Below are positions 28,166 to 37,803 of a stretch of 63,805 nucleotides of DNA, one piece after another. Numbering within the stretch: the stretch's first letter is position 1; every line of letters begins with the position of its first letter. Both the position numbers and the translations under genes were made by a program. Below the pieces are notes generated by a model, which was not told the origin of the DNA, ran no database searches, and saw only the letters and a list, made by a program, of their open reading frames with translations. Location: assembly GCA_011523545.1 (NCBI GenBank), contig WTGN01000035.1:1-63805 (forward strand). The letters are read 5' to 3'. The stretch comes from Chloroflexota bacterium (lineage in GTDB: Bacteria > Chloroflexota > Anaerolineae > Aggregatilineales > Phototrophicaceae).

Positions 28166-28301
28166 CCATTGAAGTTCATCACCCGTTCGCGCTTGAGTGT
28201 TCTCCCGCAAGAAATCTTGCCGTTCGTCGCCGGCGCCAATTCGAGAAAGCGTTCCATTTTGAGGCTCGCGGCCCATATCATTCAATTCCAGGAGGCGGCG
28301 C

Positions 28302-28721
28302 ATGCCTGACAAGATCTCCATTGATGCGATCGTGAACAAAAGGCGCAGCGATGTATGGCGGCTCTTCAATGAGCCCCGACACATCACCGGATGGAATTTC
28401 GCCTCCGACGACTGGTGCTGCCCGCGCGCTGAAAATGATCTGCGGGTTGGGGGCAGGCTCTGCTTGCGCATGGAAGCCAAAGACGGCAGCTTCGGTTTTG
28501 ACTACGAGGCGATTTATGACGTGGTGGCCGCGCAGCAGAAACTGGCATACACCATGCCCGACGGGCGTCATGTTGAAACGCGCTTCGAAGATCTTGACGA
28601 GGCGACCAAGGTAACGACCGAATTTGACCCGGAATCCTCCAATCCGCTTGAAATGCAGCGCGATGGCTGGCAAGCGATACTCAACAATTTCAAGAAATAT
28701 GCCGAGTCCGCAAGCATCTAG
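28302..28721 (+). CDS. SRPBCC (AHSA1-type) domain protein
   Basis: Small START-like cavity protein that may bind a hydrophobic ligand; true function unknown. 139 residues with the AHSA1 layout: ISIDAIVNKRRSDVWRLFNEPRHITGWNFASD at the start (broken here by the writer as ISIDAIVNKRRSDVWRLFNE then PRHITGW), DLRVGGRLCLRM near 45-57, YEAIYDVV near 67 and WQAILNNFKKY at the end. ATG has an AGGAGG site at good distance. Downstream of the tRNAs and possibly read from their promoter. Confidence 0.85.
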   Translation: MPDKISIDAIVNKRRSDVWRLFNEPRHITGWNFASDDWCCPRAENDLRVGGRLCLRMEAKDGSFGFDYEAIYDVVAAQQKLAYTMPDGRHVETRFEDLDEATKVTTEFDPESSNPLEMQRDGWQAILNNFKKYAESASI

Positions 28722-28965
28722 TTGGCAACAGCGTGACCGACAGTGCCGCGAAACCGCGAAAGCAAGCGCGGCGCCTCCATAGTCGCATGGCGGGTTTCAG
28801 CTTTCCCGTCTCGAATCCCAACTGTGAATCACTAAGCCGTGTGAATTGCCGACCATGCGTTTGGCTTTCCCGTCTCTATGGCATTGCCGTGAGGCAAATT
28901 GGCGGCAGGATGTATAATCGGGCTATCTGAAGTATGAACTGGCATGTCCATCGGAGGCGCAGGGG

Positions 28966-29691
28966 ATGAATGCACAAGTCCGTCCGACCCGCTTCATAGC
29001 TGCGTGGCTTGTGGCAGGCCTATTCTTTTGGCCGGCCATACTTGCAGTGGCAGCTATAACTGCTGTACCGCTGGCTATTGCGTTCCGAATTCTTGATTTG
29101 CTGCCGCTGCCAGACACCTTGTTTGAATTGCTGTATTTCATTATCTTAACTCCGCTTTTGGCCTCATTTGGATGGACCATAGGCGCTATACAGTCACTCG
29201 TCACCAAGCGCTACCTGCGTGTGGAATTGCATCGCTGGCGGGCAGTCTCGGCGCTAGGCGGATTGGTCGCCTTTATTCCTGCGGCATTTCTTTGTATAAA
29301 GGGCTGCGCCGGCGACGAGATTGGGTACCTATGGACTCAACCGAGTTTGCGACCAGCCGACGACATGCTGTGGGCCATGTTGGTTTACGTAGGCATTTTG
29401 TCCGTAGCCCAATTCTTGATGCTGCGGCGGCAAGCCCGCGCCGCTTCTCTCTGGATCGTCGCGCATGTCGTGTCCGTGCCGATGTCGTACGCGCTTTGGC
29501 GAAATCCGCTTGCGATTCAGAATCCTCAAATTGAGTCTTGGCTCATTCTTGCTCTGGCCGGCCCTATAGTCGCCGCTCTGTTTACTGGAACTGTGATGCT
29601 GCGAATTGTCTTGATTACGCTGCCAGCTGGCAAATCTAAGCGAAAACCGCTGGGCAAACGGGTCGCCGACGGCATGCCTTTTCTTTCTTAA
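28966..29691 (+). CDS. Membrane protein of unknown function
   Basis: 241 residues with about six hydrophobic stretches (about 12-40, 52-75, 90-112, 130-150, 158-178, 190-215) and a basic C-terminal tail (KSKRKPLGKR). I do not recognise the family. It stands alone between the SRPBCC gene and anmK. A possible -10 box (TATAAT, 28913-28918) is upstream, without a clear -35. The ATG at 28966 has GGAGG about 10-14 bases upstream. Confidence 0.75.
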   Translation: MNAQVRPTRFIAAWLVAGLFFWPAILAVAAITAVPLAIAFRILDLLPLPDTLFELLYFIILTPLLASFGWTIGAIQSLVTKRYLRVELHRWRAVSALGGLVAFIPAAFLCIKGCAGDEIGYLWTQPSLRPADDMLWAMLVYVGILSVAQFLMLRRQARAASLWIVAHVVSVPMSYALWRNPLAIQNPQIESWLILALAGPIVAALFTGTVMLRIVLITLPAGKSKRKPLGKRVADGMPFLS

Positions 29692-29736
29692 TCCGCGTCA
29701 TTTTTCGATGCCTAGGGTAAACGGAAGCAAATTAAT

Positions 29737-30918
29737 ATGATCGTTATCGGCTTGATGTCCGGCACATCGGCCGATGGCGTCGATGTCGCCATTTGCGATA
29801 TCCGCGGCCAGCCCGGCGACATGACTGTTGATTTGCTTGCCGGCGCCACATTCGAATACCAGCCTGAAATCCGCGCGCGCATCCTCGCCTGCTGCGATAA
29901 GCGCGAAAGCAGCGTCGATGATATTGCCGCCCTTCACGTTGACCTGGCGCATGTCTTCACGGACTGCGCCCTGGCGCTGATCGACAGGCAAAATATGTCC
30001 AACGGGCAAATCGATTTGATCGGCTCGCACGGGCAGACCGTCTGGCACAGCGTCCTGCCCAATGGCGACGTCAATGCGTCCCTGCAGATTGTTGAGGCGG
30101 CTGTCCTCGCGGAGCGGACCGGCATCACAACGATCAGCAATTTTCGCGCGCGCGATATCGCGGCCGGCGGGCAAGGCGCGCCGCTCACGAGTTATGTCGA
30201 CTGGCTCCTGCTGCGCCACCCGACGCGCTGGCGGGCGGTGCAGAACATCGGCGGCATTGGGAACGTCACCTTTCTGCCGCCGCTAAGTGATGAAACATCG
30301 GCGCCCGTCGCCTTTGACACCGGCCCCGGCAACGCGCTGCTGGATGCCGCCGTCGCGCATTTCTCCGCCGGCGCGCTGCAATACGACCGCGACAGTGAAT
30401 ACGCCAAGCAGGGCCGGATCAATGAAGACTGGCTGGATGAGCTCTTGCGGCATCCCTACTACGCGCGCGGTTATCCCAAGACGACCGGCCGCGAAACCTT
30501 CGGGACCTCCGCCGCCCTTGCCCTGATTGCCGACGCGCGGCGCCGCGGGCTGGCAGCGCCCGAGATCATCGCCACCCTGACGGCGCTGACAGCGACCAAC
30601 ATCGCCGATGCCTATCGCCGGTTTGCGCCTGCGCCGATTGACGAGGTCATTTTGGGCGGTGGCGGCAGGCGCAACCCGGTCATGGTTGGCATGCTGCGCG
30701 AATTGCTGGCGCCGGCGAAAGTTATGACCCATGAAGACATCGGCATGGACAGCGATTTCAAAGAAGCCCTCGTTTTTGCCGTGCTGGCCTATGAAACCTG
30801 GCATGGCCGGCCGGCAACGCTCCCCGCATTGACCGGCGCGCGCAAGGCGTCCCTGCTCGGGACTATCACACCGGGCGAAAACTATGCCGATCTGCTTGCG
30901 AGCCGCCAAGCCAATTAA
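29737..30918 (+). CDS. anmK: Anhydro-N-acetylmuramic acid kinase
   Basis: Recycles peptidoglycan sugar: converts 1,6-anhydro-MurNAc plus ATP to MurNAc 6-phosphate. 393 residues, typical length. Starts MIVIGLMSGTSADGVDVA (phosphate-binding loop), later IGSHGQTVWH near 90, GGIGNVTFLPP near 170, FDTGPGNALLDAAV near 190, and GGGGRRNPVMVGML near 307. The ATG at 29737 lacks a strong ribosome-binding site. The next gene is nusB, 75 bases downstream; murQ is not in this window. Confidence 0.93.
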   Translation: MIVIGLMSGTSADGVDVAICDIRGQPGDMTVDLLAGATFEYQPEIRARILACCDKRESSVDDIAALHVDLAHVFTDCALALIDRQNMSNGQIDLIGSHGQTVWHSVLPNGDVNASLQIVEAAVLAERTGITTISNFRARDIAAGGQGAPLTSYVDWLLLRHPTRWRAVQNIGGIGNVTFLPPLSDETSAPVAFDTGPGNALLDAAVAHFSAGALQYDRDSEYAKQGRINEDWLDELLRHPYYARGYPKTTGRETFGTSAALALIADARRRGLAAPEIIATLTALTATNIADAYRRFAPAPIDEVILGGGGRRNPVMVGMLRELLAPAKVMTHEDIGMDSDFKEALVFAVLAYETWHGRPATLPALTGARKASLLGTITPGENYADLLASRQAN

Positions 30919-30993
30919 CGTAGATAAAACCAAGATGATGCGCTAAACTATCGAAAACGCGGCGCTAGTGGACGAAAGCGAGGCCTCATCCAA

Positions 30994-31533
30994 TTGGAAT
31001 TGCTGAACGGCTTTCCATTCGAGTTGGACGATTTCGATCCGGAAGAGGATGAGATCACGTCCGAGGTGCTCAGGCCTGAATTAGGCGCTGCCGATCGCAC
31101 TATAGCGCGGCGCGCAAGCCTTCAGATTCTATACGAATTGGACAGCACCGATCACGACATCGGAGATGTGCTGGCGGTGCACTTTGCCGAGCGCCCGGAG
31201 GCTTATGCGGCGCGTCAAATCATACGCCGGATCGTCCGCGGCGTGATGGCCAACCGGGCCGCGCTCGACGCCATTCTCGCCGATTACGCGCCGGAATGGC
31301 CGATTGATCAGGTCGCCGTCGTCGACAGGAATATCTTGCGCATGGCGGTCTACGAGCATCTGCTGCAAAAGCGCAAGACGCCGGTTCCCGTAATCATCAA
31401 TGAAGCGGTCCACCTGGCGCAGCTCTTCGGCGCCGATCATTCACACAGCTTTGTTCATGGCGTCCTCGGCGCGATAACGGCCGAACCCAAGCAGAAGTTC
31501 GAGATTGCAATCGACGAGGTAGACAGCCTATGA
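30994..31533 (+). CDS. nusB: Transcription antitermination factor NusB
   Basis: Binds boxA RNA with S10 and promotes rRNA antitermination. 179 residues; the core helical domain starts near residue 37 (TIARRASLQILYELD), followed by FAERPEAYAARQIIRRIVRGV, DRNILRMAVYEHL and VPVIINEAVHLAQLFG, all standard NusB elements. The first 36 residues are an acidic extension. Start is TTG at 30994. Its stop overlaps the next gene start in an ATGA, so nusB and tatA-like are translationally coupled. Confidence 0.93.
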   Translation: MELLNGFPFELDDFDPEEDEITSEVLRPELGAADRTIARRASLQILYELDSTDHDIGDVLAVHFAERPEAYAARQIIRRIVRGVMANRAALDAILADYAPEWPIDQVAVVDRNILRMAVYEHLLQKRKTPVPVIINEAVHLAQLFGADHSHSFVHGVLGAITAEPKQKFEIAIDEVDSL

Positions 31534-32084
31534 ATGTTTTCGGCGTCGGCGCTTGGGAGCTCGTCGCGATTCTGCTGATCATGCTGGTCTTTGCCGGTCC
31601 AAAACGCATGATTCACTGGTCTTATGTGCTCGGCCAGCATGTGGCGAAATTCCGCAAAATCTGGTCCGAGACGGTTGATCTGGTACAAAAGGAATTTGAC
31701 GACGCCGGCGTCGACATCAAGCTGCCCAAGGAGCCGCCGACGCGCAAGAACCTCAACCGCAGTCTGACCGACGCGGTCAAGCCGATGACGAAGCCGGTGC
31801 AAGATTCGCTGGATGAAGTCAAGAAAGATATGGAAACTTTCAAGGAAGTCAGCGATTCGCTCAACGACAAGAAGCCCAAGCCCGCCGCCGGCGCGAGTGA
31901 TGCAACGGCAGAATCGTCGACGCGAACGTCAAAACCGCCCGCGCAACCGGCCAAGGCGCCCGCTGAGACGGCGCCCGCGCTGGGTACCTGGAGTGGCGAC
32001 GCGGCCAAGACAACAGCGGCAAGCAGCGCCAACGGAAACGCGCAAGACTTTGGCGCCTGGTCCAAAGCAGCAGACAACGATTAG
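31530..32084 (+). CDS. tatA: TatA/TatB-like twin-arginine translocase subunit
   Basis: Membrane component of the Tat system that exports folded proteins. 184 residues: one N-terminal helix (FGVGAWELVAILLIMLVF, residues about 4-21) followed by the hinge AGPKRM in place of the usual FGPxxLP, an amphipathic helix (HVAKFRKIWSETVDLVQKEF), and a long charged tail ending in an Ala/Pro/Thr-rich stretch (about 125-184). The length is more like TatB than TatA. Starts with ATG overlapping the nusB stop; tatC follows 8 bases later. Confidence 0.85.
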   Translation: MNVFGVGAWELVAILLIMLVFAGPKRMIHWSYVLGQHVAKFRKIWSETVDLVQKEFDDAGVDIKLPKEPPTRKNLNRSLTDAVKPMTKPVQDSLDEVKKDMETFKEVSDSLNDKKPKPAAGASDATAESSTRTSKPPAQPAKAPAETAPALGTWSGDAAKTTAASSANGNAQDFGAWSKAADND

Positions 32085-32092
32085 GCTGACCG

Positions 32093-32866
32093 ATGGCTGA
32101 GCTCGCCGAGCAAGAGGAAATCGAAGATGGTCATGAACTCCGCATGGGGTTCTTCGAGCATCTTGACGAGCTGCGGCAGCGGCTGACGAAGGCAGTATTC
32201 TCGCTGGTAGTCGGAACCGCCATCGGGGTTTTCGTTGCGACGCAAGTCCTCATACTGCTGCTGGAACCCTACTGCGCTATCGTGGCTGACTGCGAGCTGG
32301 TCATCCTCGACCCGACCGGCAATATCCTCATCTATTTCAAGGTCGCTTTGATGGTCGGCGGCATATTGTCGATTCCCTTGGTGACTTACCAATTGCTGAT
32401 GTTCATCTTGCCCGGGCTGACGCGGTTGGAAAGGCGCTACGTCCTGCTATCGATCCCGGCCACGACAGCGCTTTTCATTGTCGGTGTACTCTTCGCCTGG
32501 AAGATCTTGATGCCGCCGGCGCTCGGTTTCCTACACGGATTCCAGGCGGAAATCTTCGAGCCAGAGTGGACGGCGGACGGCTACATCAGCTTTGTGACAT
32601 CGCTGCTGTTTTGGATGGGCGTCGCTTTTCAAACGCCGCTGATATTCTTCATCATCTCCTTGATGGGCTTGGTCAGCGCCCGTACGCTGGTCCGGCAGTG
32701 GCGCGTCGCCGTGGTGGGCGCGTCAATCGCCGCGGCGCTTATCACCCCAACGATCGACCCCGTCAACATGTTTCTGGTCATGGCGCCTCTGCTGACCTTG
32801 TACGCGCTGAGCATTGTGCTCGTCTTCTTCGGCCGCAAGATGTCCGGCATCGACCGGCAAGACTGA
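32093..32866 (+). CDS. tatC: Sec-independent protein translocase TatC
   Basis: Binds twin-arginine signal peptides and organises the Tat channel. 257 residues with six predicted helices. The N-terminal FFEHLDELRQRLTKAVFSLV is the hallmark TatC element; FKVALMVGGILSIPLVTYQL and FIVGVLFAWKILMPPALGF follow, with a GLVSARTLVRQWR loop and a final pair of helices. Forms the nusB-tatA-tatC operon. Confidence 0.95.
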   Translation: MAELAEQEEIEDGHELRMGFFEHLDELRQRLTKAVFSLVVGTAIGVFVATQVLILLLEPYCAIVADCELVILDPTGNILIYFKVALMVGGILSIPLVTYQLLMFILPGLTRLERRYVLLSIPATTALFIVGVLFAWKILMPPALGFLHGFQAEIFEPEWTADGYISFVTSLLFWMGVAFQTPLIFFIISLMGLVSARTLVRQWRVAVVGASIAAALITPTIDPVNMFLVMAPLLTLYALSIVLVFFGRKMSGIDRQD

Positions 32867-32873
32867 GCGCAGG

Positions 32874-32903
32874 CTGACAGACCCCGATTTCTTATGCTAC
32901 AAT
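32874..32903 (+). promoter_or_regulatory. Promoter for sat-cysC
   Basis: CTGACA (32874-32879), 18-base spacer and TACAAT (32898-32903) with an extended -10 TG at 32895-32896. It lies 40 bases before the chosen start at 32944, and its -10 box covers the alternative start at 32902, which supports the downstream start. Confidence 0.6.
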
Positions 32904-32943
32904 GACGCCGTTGTTGCGTCTTCTCACCATTGCGGAGAAATTC

Positions 32944-34662
32944 ATGATTGTCGAAAGAACGAGATTGGTCGCGCCCTACTGCGGCGAGTTGCTTGATTTG
33001 CTGGTCCCGCGGGAAGAACTGGTAGTGCAATCTGCTTATGCCTATTCATTGCCTTATATTCAGGTCAGCGCGCGCGTCGAATGTGATCTGGAGTTGCTGG
33101 CGGTGGGCGCCTTTTCTCCCTTAAGCGGCTTCATGAATGAGGCGGATTTCCGCAGCGTCCTGGATACCATGCGGCTGGCCGATGGCACGCTGTTTCCGAT
33201 GCCGATCACCTTGCCCGTTGACGCCAAGGCGGACATCCACCCGGGCGCCGATATCGCGCTGCGCAATCGCAAGAACAACATCCTCGCCATTCTGTCTGTC
33301 GAGGAGCGCTACGAGTGGGATTTGGAGGAGACAGCGACAAAGGTTTTCGGCAAGTTTGACACCCGCCATCCGATCATCGCCGAGATGCACCGCTGGGGCA
33401 AAGTCAATATCGCCGGGGACTTGCGGGTGCTGCGGCTGCCGCCCCATCTTGACTTCGCCGAGCTCCGCCGCACGCCGGCCGAAACGCGCGCCGTCCTGGA
33501 AAGTTACGGTCATGAAAATGTTGTCGCCTTCCAAACGCGCAATCCCTTGCATCGCGTGCACGAAGCGCTGACGAAACGGGCCGCCGCCAATGTCGATGGC
33601 GTCTTGCTCCTGCATCCGGTGGTGGGCATGACCCAGCCGGGCGATGTCGATCATTATACGCGCGTGCGCGTCTACAAGACTTTGATCGACAATTATTATG
33701 AAGAGGACCGCAGCCTGCTGTCGCTGCTGCCGCTGGCGATGCGCATGGCTGGCCCGCGCGAAGCCGTCTGGCATGCCATCATCCGGCGAAACTATGGCGC
33801 CAATCATCTGATCGTCGGGCGCGACCATGCCGGCCCGGGTCCCGATTCCAAAGGCGAACCCTTCTATGGGCCTTATGACGCTCAGGATATGGTGATGCAA
33901 TATGCTGATGAAATCGGCGTCAAGCCGGCGCCCTTCACCGAGATGGTCTATCTTGAAGACGATGACCGGTACGAAGAGAATTCAAAGCTGCCGAAAGGCG
34001 CCAAGGTGCGCAAAATATCCGGCACGCAAGTGCGTGAGAATTATCTTGGCCGGGGCGTACCGCTTCCCGCCTGGTTCTCGCGCCCGGAAGTGGCGAGAAT
34101 CCTGGCGGACAGCTACCCGCCTCGTCATCGCCGCGGCCTCTGCTTGTGGCTCACCGGTCTGAGCGGCTCGGGCAAATCGACAACGGCCGAGCAGATCGTC
34201 AACCTCTTGCTGGAGCTGGGGCGCAACGTCACCGTGCTGGATGGCGATGTGGTGCGCACGCATCTTTCCAAGGGGCTTGGCTTCAGCAAGGCGGATCGCG
34301 ATACCAACATTCGGCGGATCGGCTACGTTGCCAGCGAGATCGTGCGGCACGGCGGCATGGTCATTTGCGCCGCCATCAGCCCCTACCGCGCCACGCGCGA
34401 AGATGTTCGCAACATGGTCGGCGATGGCTTCATGGAAATCCACATGGCGACGCCCCTGGAATTTGTCGAGGCGCACGATGTCAAAGGTTTGTACGCCAAA
34501 GCGCGCCGCGGCGAAATCAAGGGATTCACCGGCATAGACGATCCCTATGAACCGCCGCTGAATCCACAATTCACCTTGACGGCGGAAAACACCAGCGCGG
34601 TCGATAACGCTCGCCTGGTCGTCAATCGCCTGATCGAGCTGGGTTACGTGCTCGCTGATTGA
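32944..34662 (+). CDS. sat: Bifunctional sulfate adenylyltransferase / adenylylsulfate kinase
   Basis: Makes APS from ATP and sulfate, then phosphorylates it to PAPS, for sulfate assimilation or sulfation. 572 residues. The ATP sulfurylase part (about 1-380) has QTRNPLHRVHE (about 196-206) and GRDHAGPG (about 291-298). The APS kinase part (about 390-572) has Walker A GLSGSGKST near 404-412, LDGDVVRTHLSKGLGFS near 430-445 and RATREDVRNMVG. A start at 32944 is preceded by GGAGAA and lies just downstream of a readable promoter. No APS/PAPS reductase is adjacent. Converges with the P-type ATPase. Confidence 0.94.
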   Translation: MIVERTRLVAPYCGELLDLLVPREELVVQSAYAYSLPYIQVSARVECDLELLAVGAFSPLSGFMNEADFRSVLDTMRLADGTLFPMPITLPVDAKADIHPGADIALRNRKNNILAILSVEERYEWDLEETATKVFGKFDTRHPIIAEMHRWGKVNIAGDLRVLRLPPHLDFAELRRTPAETRAVLESYGHENVVAFQTRNPLHRVHEALTKRAAANVDGVLLLHPVVGMTQPGDVDHYTRVRVYKTLIDNYYEEDRSLLSLLPLAMRMAGPREAVWHAIIRRNYGANHLIVGRDHAGPGPDSKGEPFYGPYDAQDMVMQYADEIGVKPAPFTEMVYLEDDDRYEENSKLPKGAKVRKISGTQVRENYLGRGVPLPAWFSRPEVARILADSYPPRHRRGLCLWLTGLSGSGKSTTAEQIVNLLLELGRNVTVLDGDVVRTHLSKGLGFSKADRDTNIRRIGYVASEIVRHGGMVICAAISPYRATREDVRNMVGDGFMEIHMATPLEFVEAHDVKGLYAKARRGEIKGFTGIDDPYEPPLNPQFTLTAENTSAVDNARLVVNRLIELGYVLAD

Positions 34663-34746
34663 GGAAGTGTCCGCCTGTTCAGCCTGCAGTCGCACGCGCG
34701 ACAATGCAATCGCCCTCGCAAACCAAATTGCATCACGCAGGATTTA

Positions 34747-34812
34747 GCTCCCCTTCCCTAGCTCGCTGGATGCCCGCCATAGAGATGGCGGGAGAGGGGC
34801 CGGGGGATGGGG
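34747..34812 (+). repeat. Dispersed hairpin/G-quadruplex repeat, copy 2 (with nested hairpin)
   Basis: Full-length copy in the 150-base gap between convergent sat-cysC and P-type ATPase genes. Left arm CTCCCC at 34748-34753; a nested perfect hairpin CCCGCCAT-AGAG-ATGGCGGG (34773-34792) has split the element; the G-run part has runs of 3, 4, 5 and 4 Gs (34790-34812). The last bases adjoin the stop codon (34813-34815) of the P-type ATPase. Confidence 0.75.
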
Positions 34813-37803
34813 TTAGCTTCCCGCCGCCGCTGCATCCAGCTTCAAGACGCGGCGGAATGCCCACTTTTCAACTTCTACAAAGAGCAAGACGAATATGCCC
34901 GCGGCTACGCTCACCAGCACATGGCTCATATCCAGCGCGCTTGTATCGAAGAGCGTTTGCGCGAACGGAACATAGACAACGATCAGCTGCAGCAAGAAAG
35001 TAGACAGCACCGCCCAGAACAAGAGCATGTTGCCTTTGAAGCCGGCCTGCCAAAATGTACTGCGGTCGCCGGCGTGAATGGCCATCACCTGAAACATCTG
35101 CGTGAACGCGAGCACCGTGAAGGCGATCGTCCGCGGGACGCGCTCGGCTTGGTCCAGCAGATGGCGGCCGGGATCTTTCGCCCCTCCATGCGCTTCCAGG
35201 AATCCAGCGCCCGCTTCCAACTCGGCCGCGCCCAGGAAGGCCAGTTTCTCTTGCGCCGTCCATTCGTCCCAAGTTTCGGGCACGGCTTCTTCCCCCGCCA
35301 AATCCACGACCGCCTCCCGCTCCAGGCGCTCCAAACCCAGCGACGGCGCGCTCGCGTCCAGGCCTATCGTGCCATATCCCCAGACATAGCTGATCAGGGT
35401 CAGGATGGCAATCAATATCCCCACCAGAACGATATGGATGCCGGCGCCACCGGCAAAGATGCTTTCGTTGGTCGGCCTAGGCCGCCGCTTCATCACGCCT
35501 TTTTCCGCTGGTTCAAAGCCCAGCGCGATGGCTGGCAGGCCGTCGGTCACCAGGTTGATCCAAAGAATCTGAATGGCGAGCAGGGGAATCGGCAAGTTGA
35601 TCAACAAAGCGACGAACATCACCAGGATCTCGCCGACATTGGAGCTCAACATGTATTTGATGAATTTCTTGATGTTGTCGTAAATGGCGCGGCCTTCTTC
35701 GATTGCCGCCACGATAGAACGGAAGTTGTCATCGGTGAGGATCATCTCCGAGGCGCCCTTGCTGACATCAGCGCCGGTGATGCCCATGGCCACGCCGATA
35801 TCGGCCTGCTTGAGCGCCGGGGCATCGTTGACGCCGTCGCCGGTCATCGCCACGATGTTGTTCTGATTCTGCAGCACTTGCACGAGCCGCAATTTATGCG
35901 CCGGCGATACCCGCGCGAAACAAGACGTCCCCCGCGCCGCCGCCTCCAGCTCGTCATCCTTCAGCTTGTCAAGCTCGCTGCCGGTAATCGCCCGTTCACC
36001 CTCAGCGATAATGCCGAGGTCGCGGGCGATCGCTTCCGCCGTCAAGACATGGTCGCCCGTGATCATGATGGTGCGGATGCCGGCCTCGCGGGCGCGCTGC
36101 ACAGCGACCTTGGCTTCCGGGCGGGCCGGGTCGAGAATGCCGATCAGCCCAATCAGTTCCAAGCCGCGTTCGATATCGTCGGTGATTTGCTCAGGCAGCG
36201 AGTCCAGCGGGCGCCAGGCGATGCCCAAGACGCGCAGGCCATCGTTTGCCATCGTGTCGACGCGCTGCTGCCAAGCCAGCCGCCGGCTCTCGCTCAAGTT
36301 GACGACATCGTCCGGCGTCTGCTCGCTCGCCGACCATTCGATCAAGCGGTCAGGCGCGCCTTTGGTGATAGCGACATACTCGGCATCGGGGAAGAGCTGC
36401 CTGGCCGCATCACCCAGCACCTGATGCACCGTCGTCATCGCTTTGCGCTCGCTGCTGAAGGGCAACTCCGCCACGCGCGGCATGTCCTTCTCAAGCCGTT
36501 CCCGCGTGAAGCCAATTTTTTGCGCCGCGACCAGCAGCGCCGCTTCCGTGCTGTCGCCCACGACTTTGACCTGATCGGTATTGTCGAGGGTTTCCAGATA
36601 GACATTGGTGGAGAGCGCCATCGCTTTCAGCATTCTTTGCGCGGCATAATCGTTTTCCGCGTCCACCGGCTTGCCCAGGTTGGCCGGGTCCTGCGTGCCC
36701 AGGGATACGAGCTTGCCTTGGGGGCTATAGCCGGTGCCTTCGACGCGGATGTCGTCGTGGCGGGGCAAGACCAGATAAGTCGCCGTCATCTCGTTTTTGG
36801 TCAGCGTGCCGGTCTTGTCGGAACAGATGACATTGACCGAGCCGAGCGTCTCGACCGCGGGCAGCCGGCGAATCAGGGCGTTGCGCTTGACCATGCGGTT
36901 AGCGCCCAGGGACAGGCCAATGGTGACAAGCGCCGGCAGGCCTTCGGGCACAGCGGCGACCGCCAGACTGATGGCGATGAGGAACATTTGCTCAGCCGGG
37001 ATGCCCTGCACCCAGAAGCCAACGATGAAGACGATCGCGACCACGATCAAGGCGGCGGTGGCAAGGATTTTGCCGAGATGATTCAGGCGGCGCTGCAGCG
37101 GCGTCGTGCCTTCTTCCACTTGCATCAGCATGGTCGCTATATTGCCGATTTCGGTGCGCAGCCCCGTATTCGTCACCACCATCTCGCCACGCCCGTAATT
37201 GACCGACGTGCCCATATAGGCCATGTTACGGCGGTCGCCCAGCGCTATCGCCTCTTGCGCAGCGATGGCGCCGGTGTCCTTCTCGACCGGGACTGATTCG
37301 CCCGTCAAGGCCGCTTCTTCAATCTGCAGGTTGATCGATTCGATGAGCCGGCCATCGGCAGGGATGCGGTCGCCTTCGCCGATCAGTACGATATCGCCTG
37401 GGACGAGCTCCTCCGCGCTTATCTCGTGGACAGCCCCGCCGCGCCGCACGCGCACCTGCGGCACTTGAAGGCGGCTCAAGGCGGCCAGCGCTTGCTCGGC
37501 CTGGTACTCCTGGTAGATCCCGAGCATGGCGTTGAGCGCCACAATTGCCAATATGACGATGACGTCGGTCGCTTCGCCCAGCAGCGCCGATATGAAGGCG
37601 GCCACGATGAGAATGATCACCATGACATCGGTGAATTGCCCCAGGATGAGCTGCGTCCAGTTGACCCCTTGGTCGGTCGGCAGCGCGTTTCTGCCATATT
37701 CCGCTTGCCGGACTGAGACAGCCGCCTCGTCCAGGCCAGCCGTTCTGTCTACGCCAAGTTCATGAAGCGTCGCTTGAACATCCTGACGATAGGCCTCGGC
37801 CAT
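34813..37803 (-). CDS. P-type cation-transporting ATPase (P2A, Ca2+-type)
   Basis: Ion pump powered by ATP, most like calcium pumps (SERCA/PMR1 type). About 996 residues: cation-ATPase N-terminal domain (about 1-75), M1-M2, actuator domain with TGES near 168, M4 with PEGLPA near 300, phosphorylation site DKTGTLT near 328, nucleotide domain with KGAPDRLIE near 490, TGDGVNDAPALK near 656-667, then M5-M10. I chose the ATG at 37803 (GGAGGGG upstream) over 37893. A soluble insert between the C-terminal helices (about 830-880, Glu/Ala-rich) is longer than usual. Substrate Ca2+ is likely, not proven. Confidence 0.92.
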   Translation of the reverse strand: MAEAYRQDVQATLHELGVDRTAGLDEAAVSVRQAEYGRNALPTDQGVNWTQLILGQFTDVMVIILIVAAFISALLGEATDVIVILAIVALNAMLGIYQEYQAEQALAALSRLQVPQVRVRRGGAVHEISAEELVPGDIVLIGEGDRIPADGRLIESINLQIEEAALTGESVPVEKDTGAIAAQEAIALGDRRNMAYMGTSVNYGRGEMVVTNTGLRTEIGNIATMLMQVEEGTTPLQRRLNHLGKILATAALIVVAIVFIVGFWVQGIPAEQMFLIAISLAVAAVPEGLPALVTIGLSLGANRMVKRNALIRRLPAVETLGSVNVICSDKTGTLTKNEMTATYLVLPRHDDIRVEGTGYSPQGKLVSLGTQDPANLGKPVDAENDYAAQRMLKAMALSTNVYLETLDNTDQVKVVGDSTEAALLVAAQKIGFTRERLEKDMPRVAELPFSSERKAMTTVHQVLGDAARQLFPDAEYVAITKGAPDRLIEWSASEQTPDDVVNLSESRRLAWQQRVDTMANDGLRVLGIAWRPLDSLPEQITDDIERGLELIGLIGILDPARPEAKVAVQRAREAGIRTIMITGDHVLTAEAIARDLGIIAEGERAITGSELDKLKDDELEAAARGTSCFARVSPAHKLRLVQVLQNQNNIVAMTGDGVNDAPALKQADIGVAMGITGADVSKGASEMILTDDNFRSIVAAIEEGRAIYDNIKKFIKYMLSSNVGEILVMFVALLINLPIPLLAIQILWINLVTDGLPAIALGFEPAEKGVMKRRPRPTNESIFAGGAGIHIVLVGILIAILTLISYVWGYGTIGLDASAPSLGLERLEREAVVDLAGEEAVPETWDEWTAQEKLAFLGAAELEAGAGFLEAHGGAKDPGRHLLDQAERVPRTIAFTVLAFTQMFQVMAIHAGDRSTFWQAGFKGNMLLFWAVLSTFLLQLIVVYVPFAQTLFDTSALDMSHVLVSVAAGIFVLLFVEVEKWAFRRVLKLDAAAAGS

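Noticed and set aside
34807..37296. 829-residue open frame on the plus strand
   Set aside because: Lies wholly antisense to the P-type ATPase, with no family match and composition typical of a GC-rich shadow frame.
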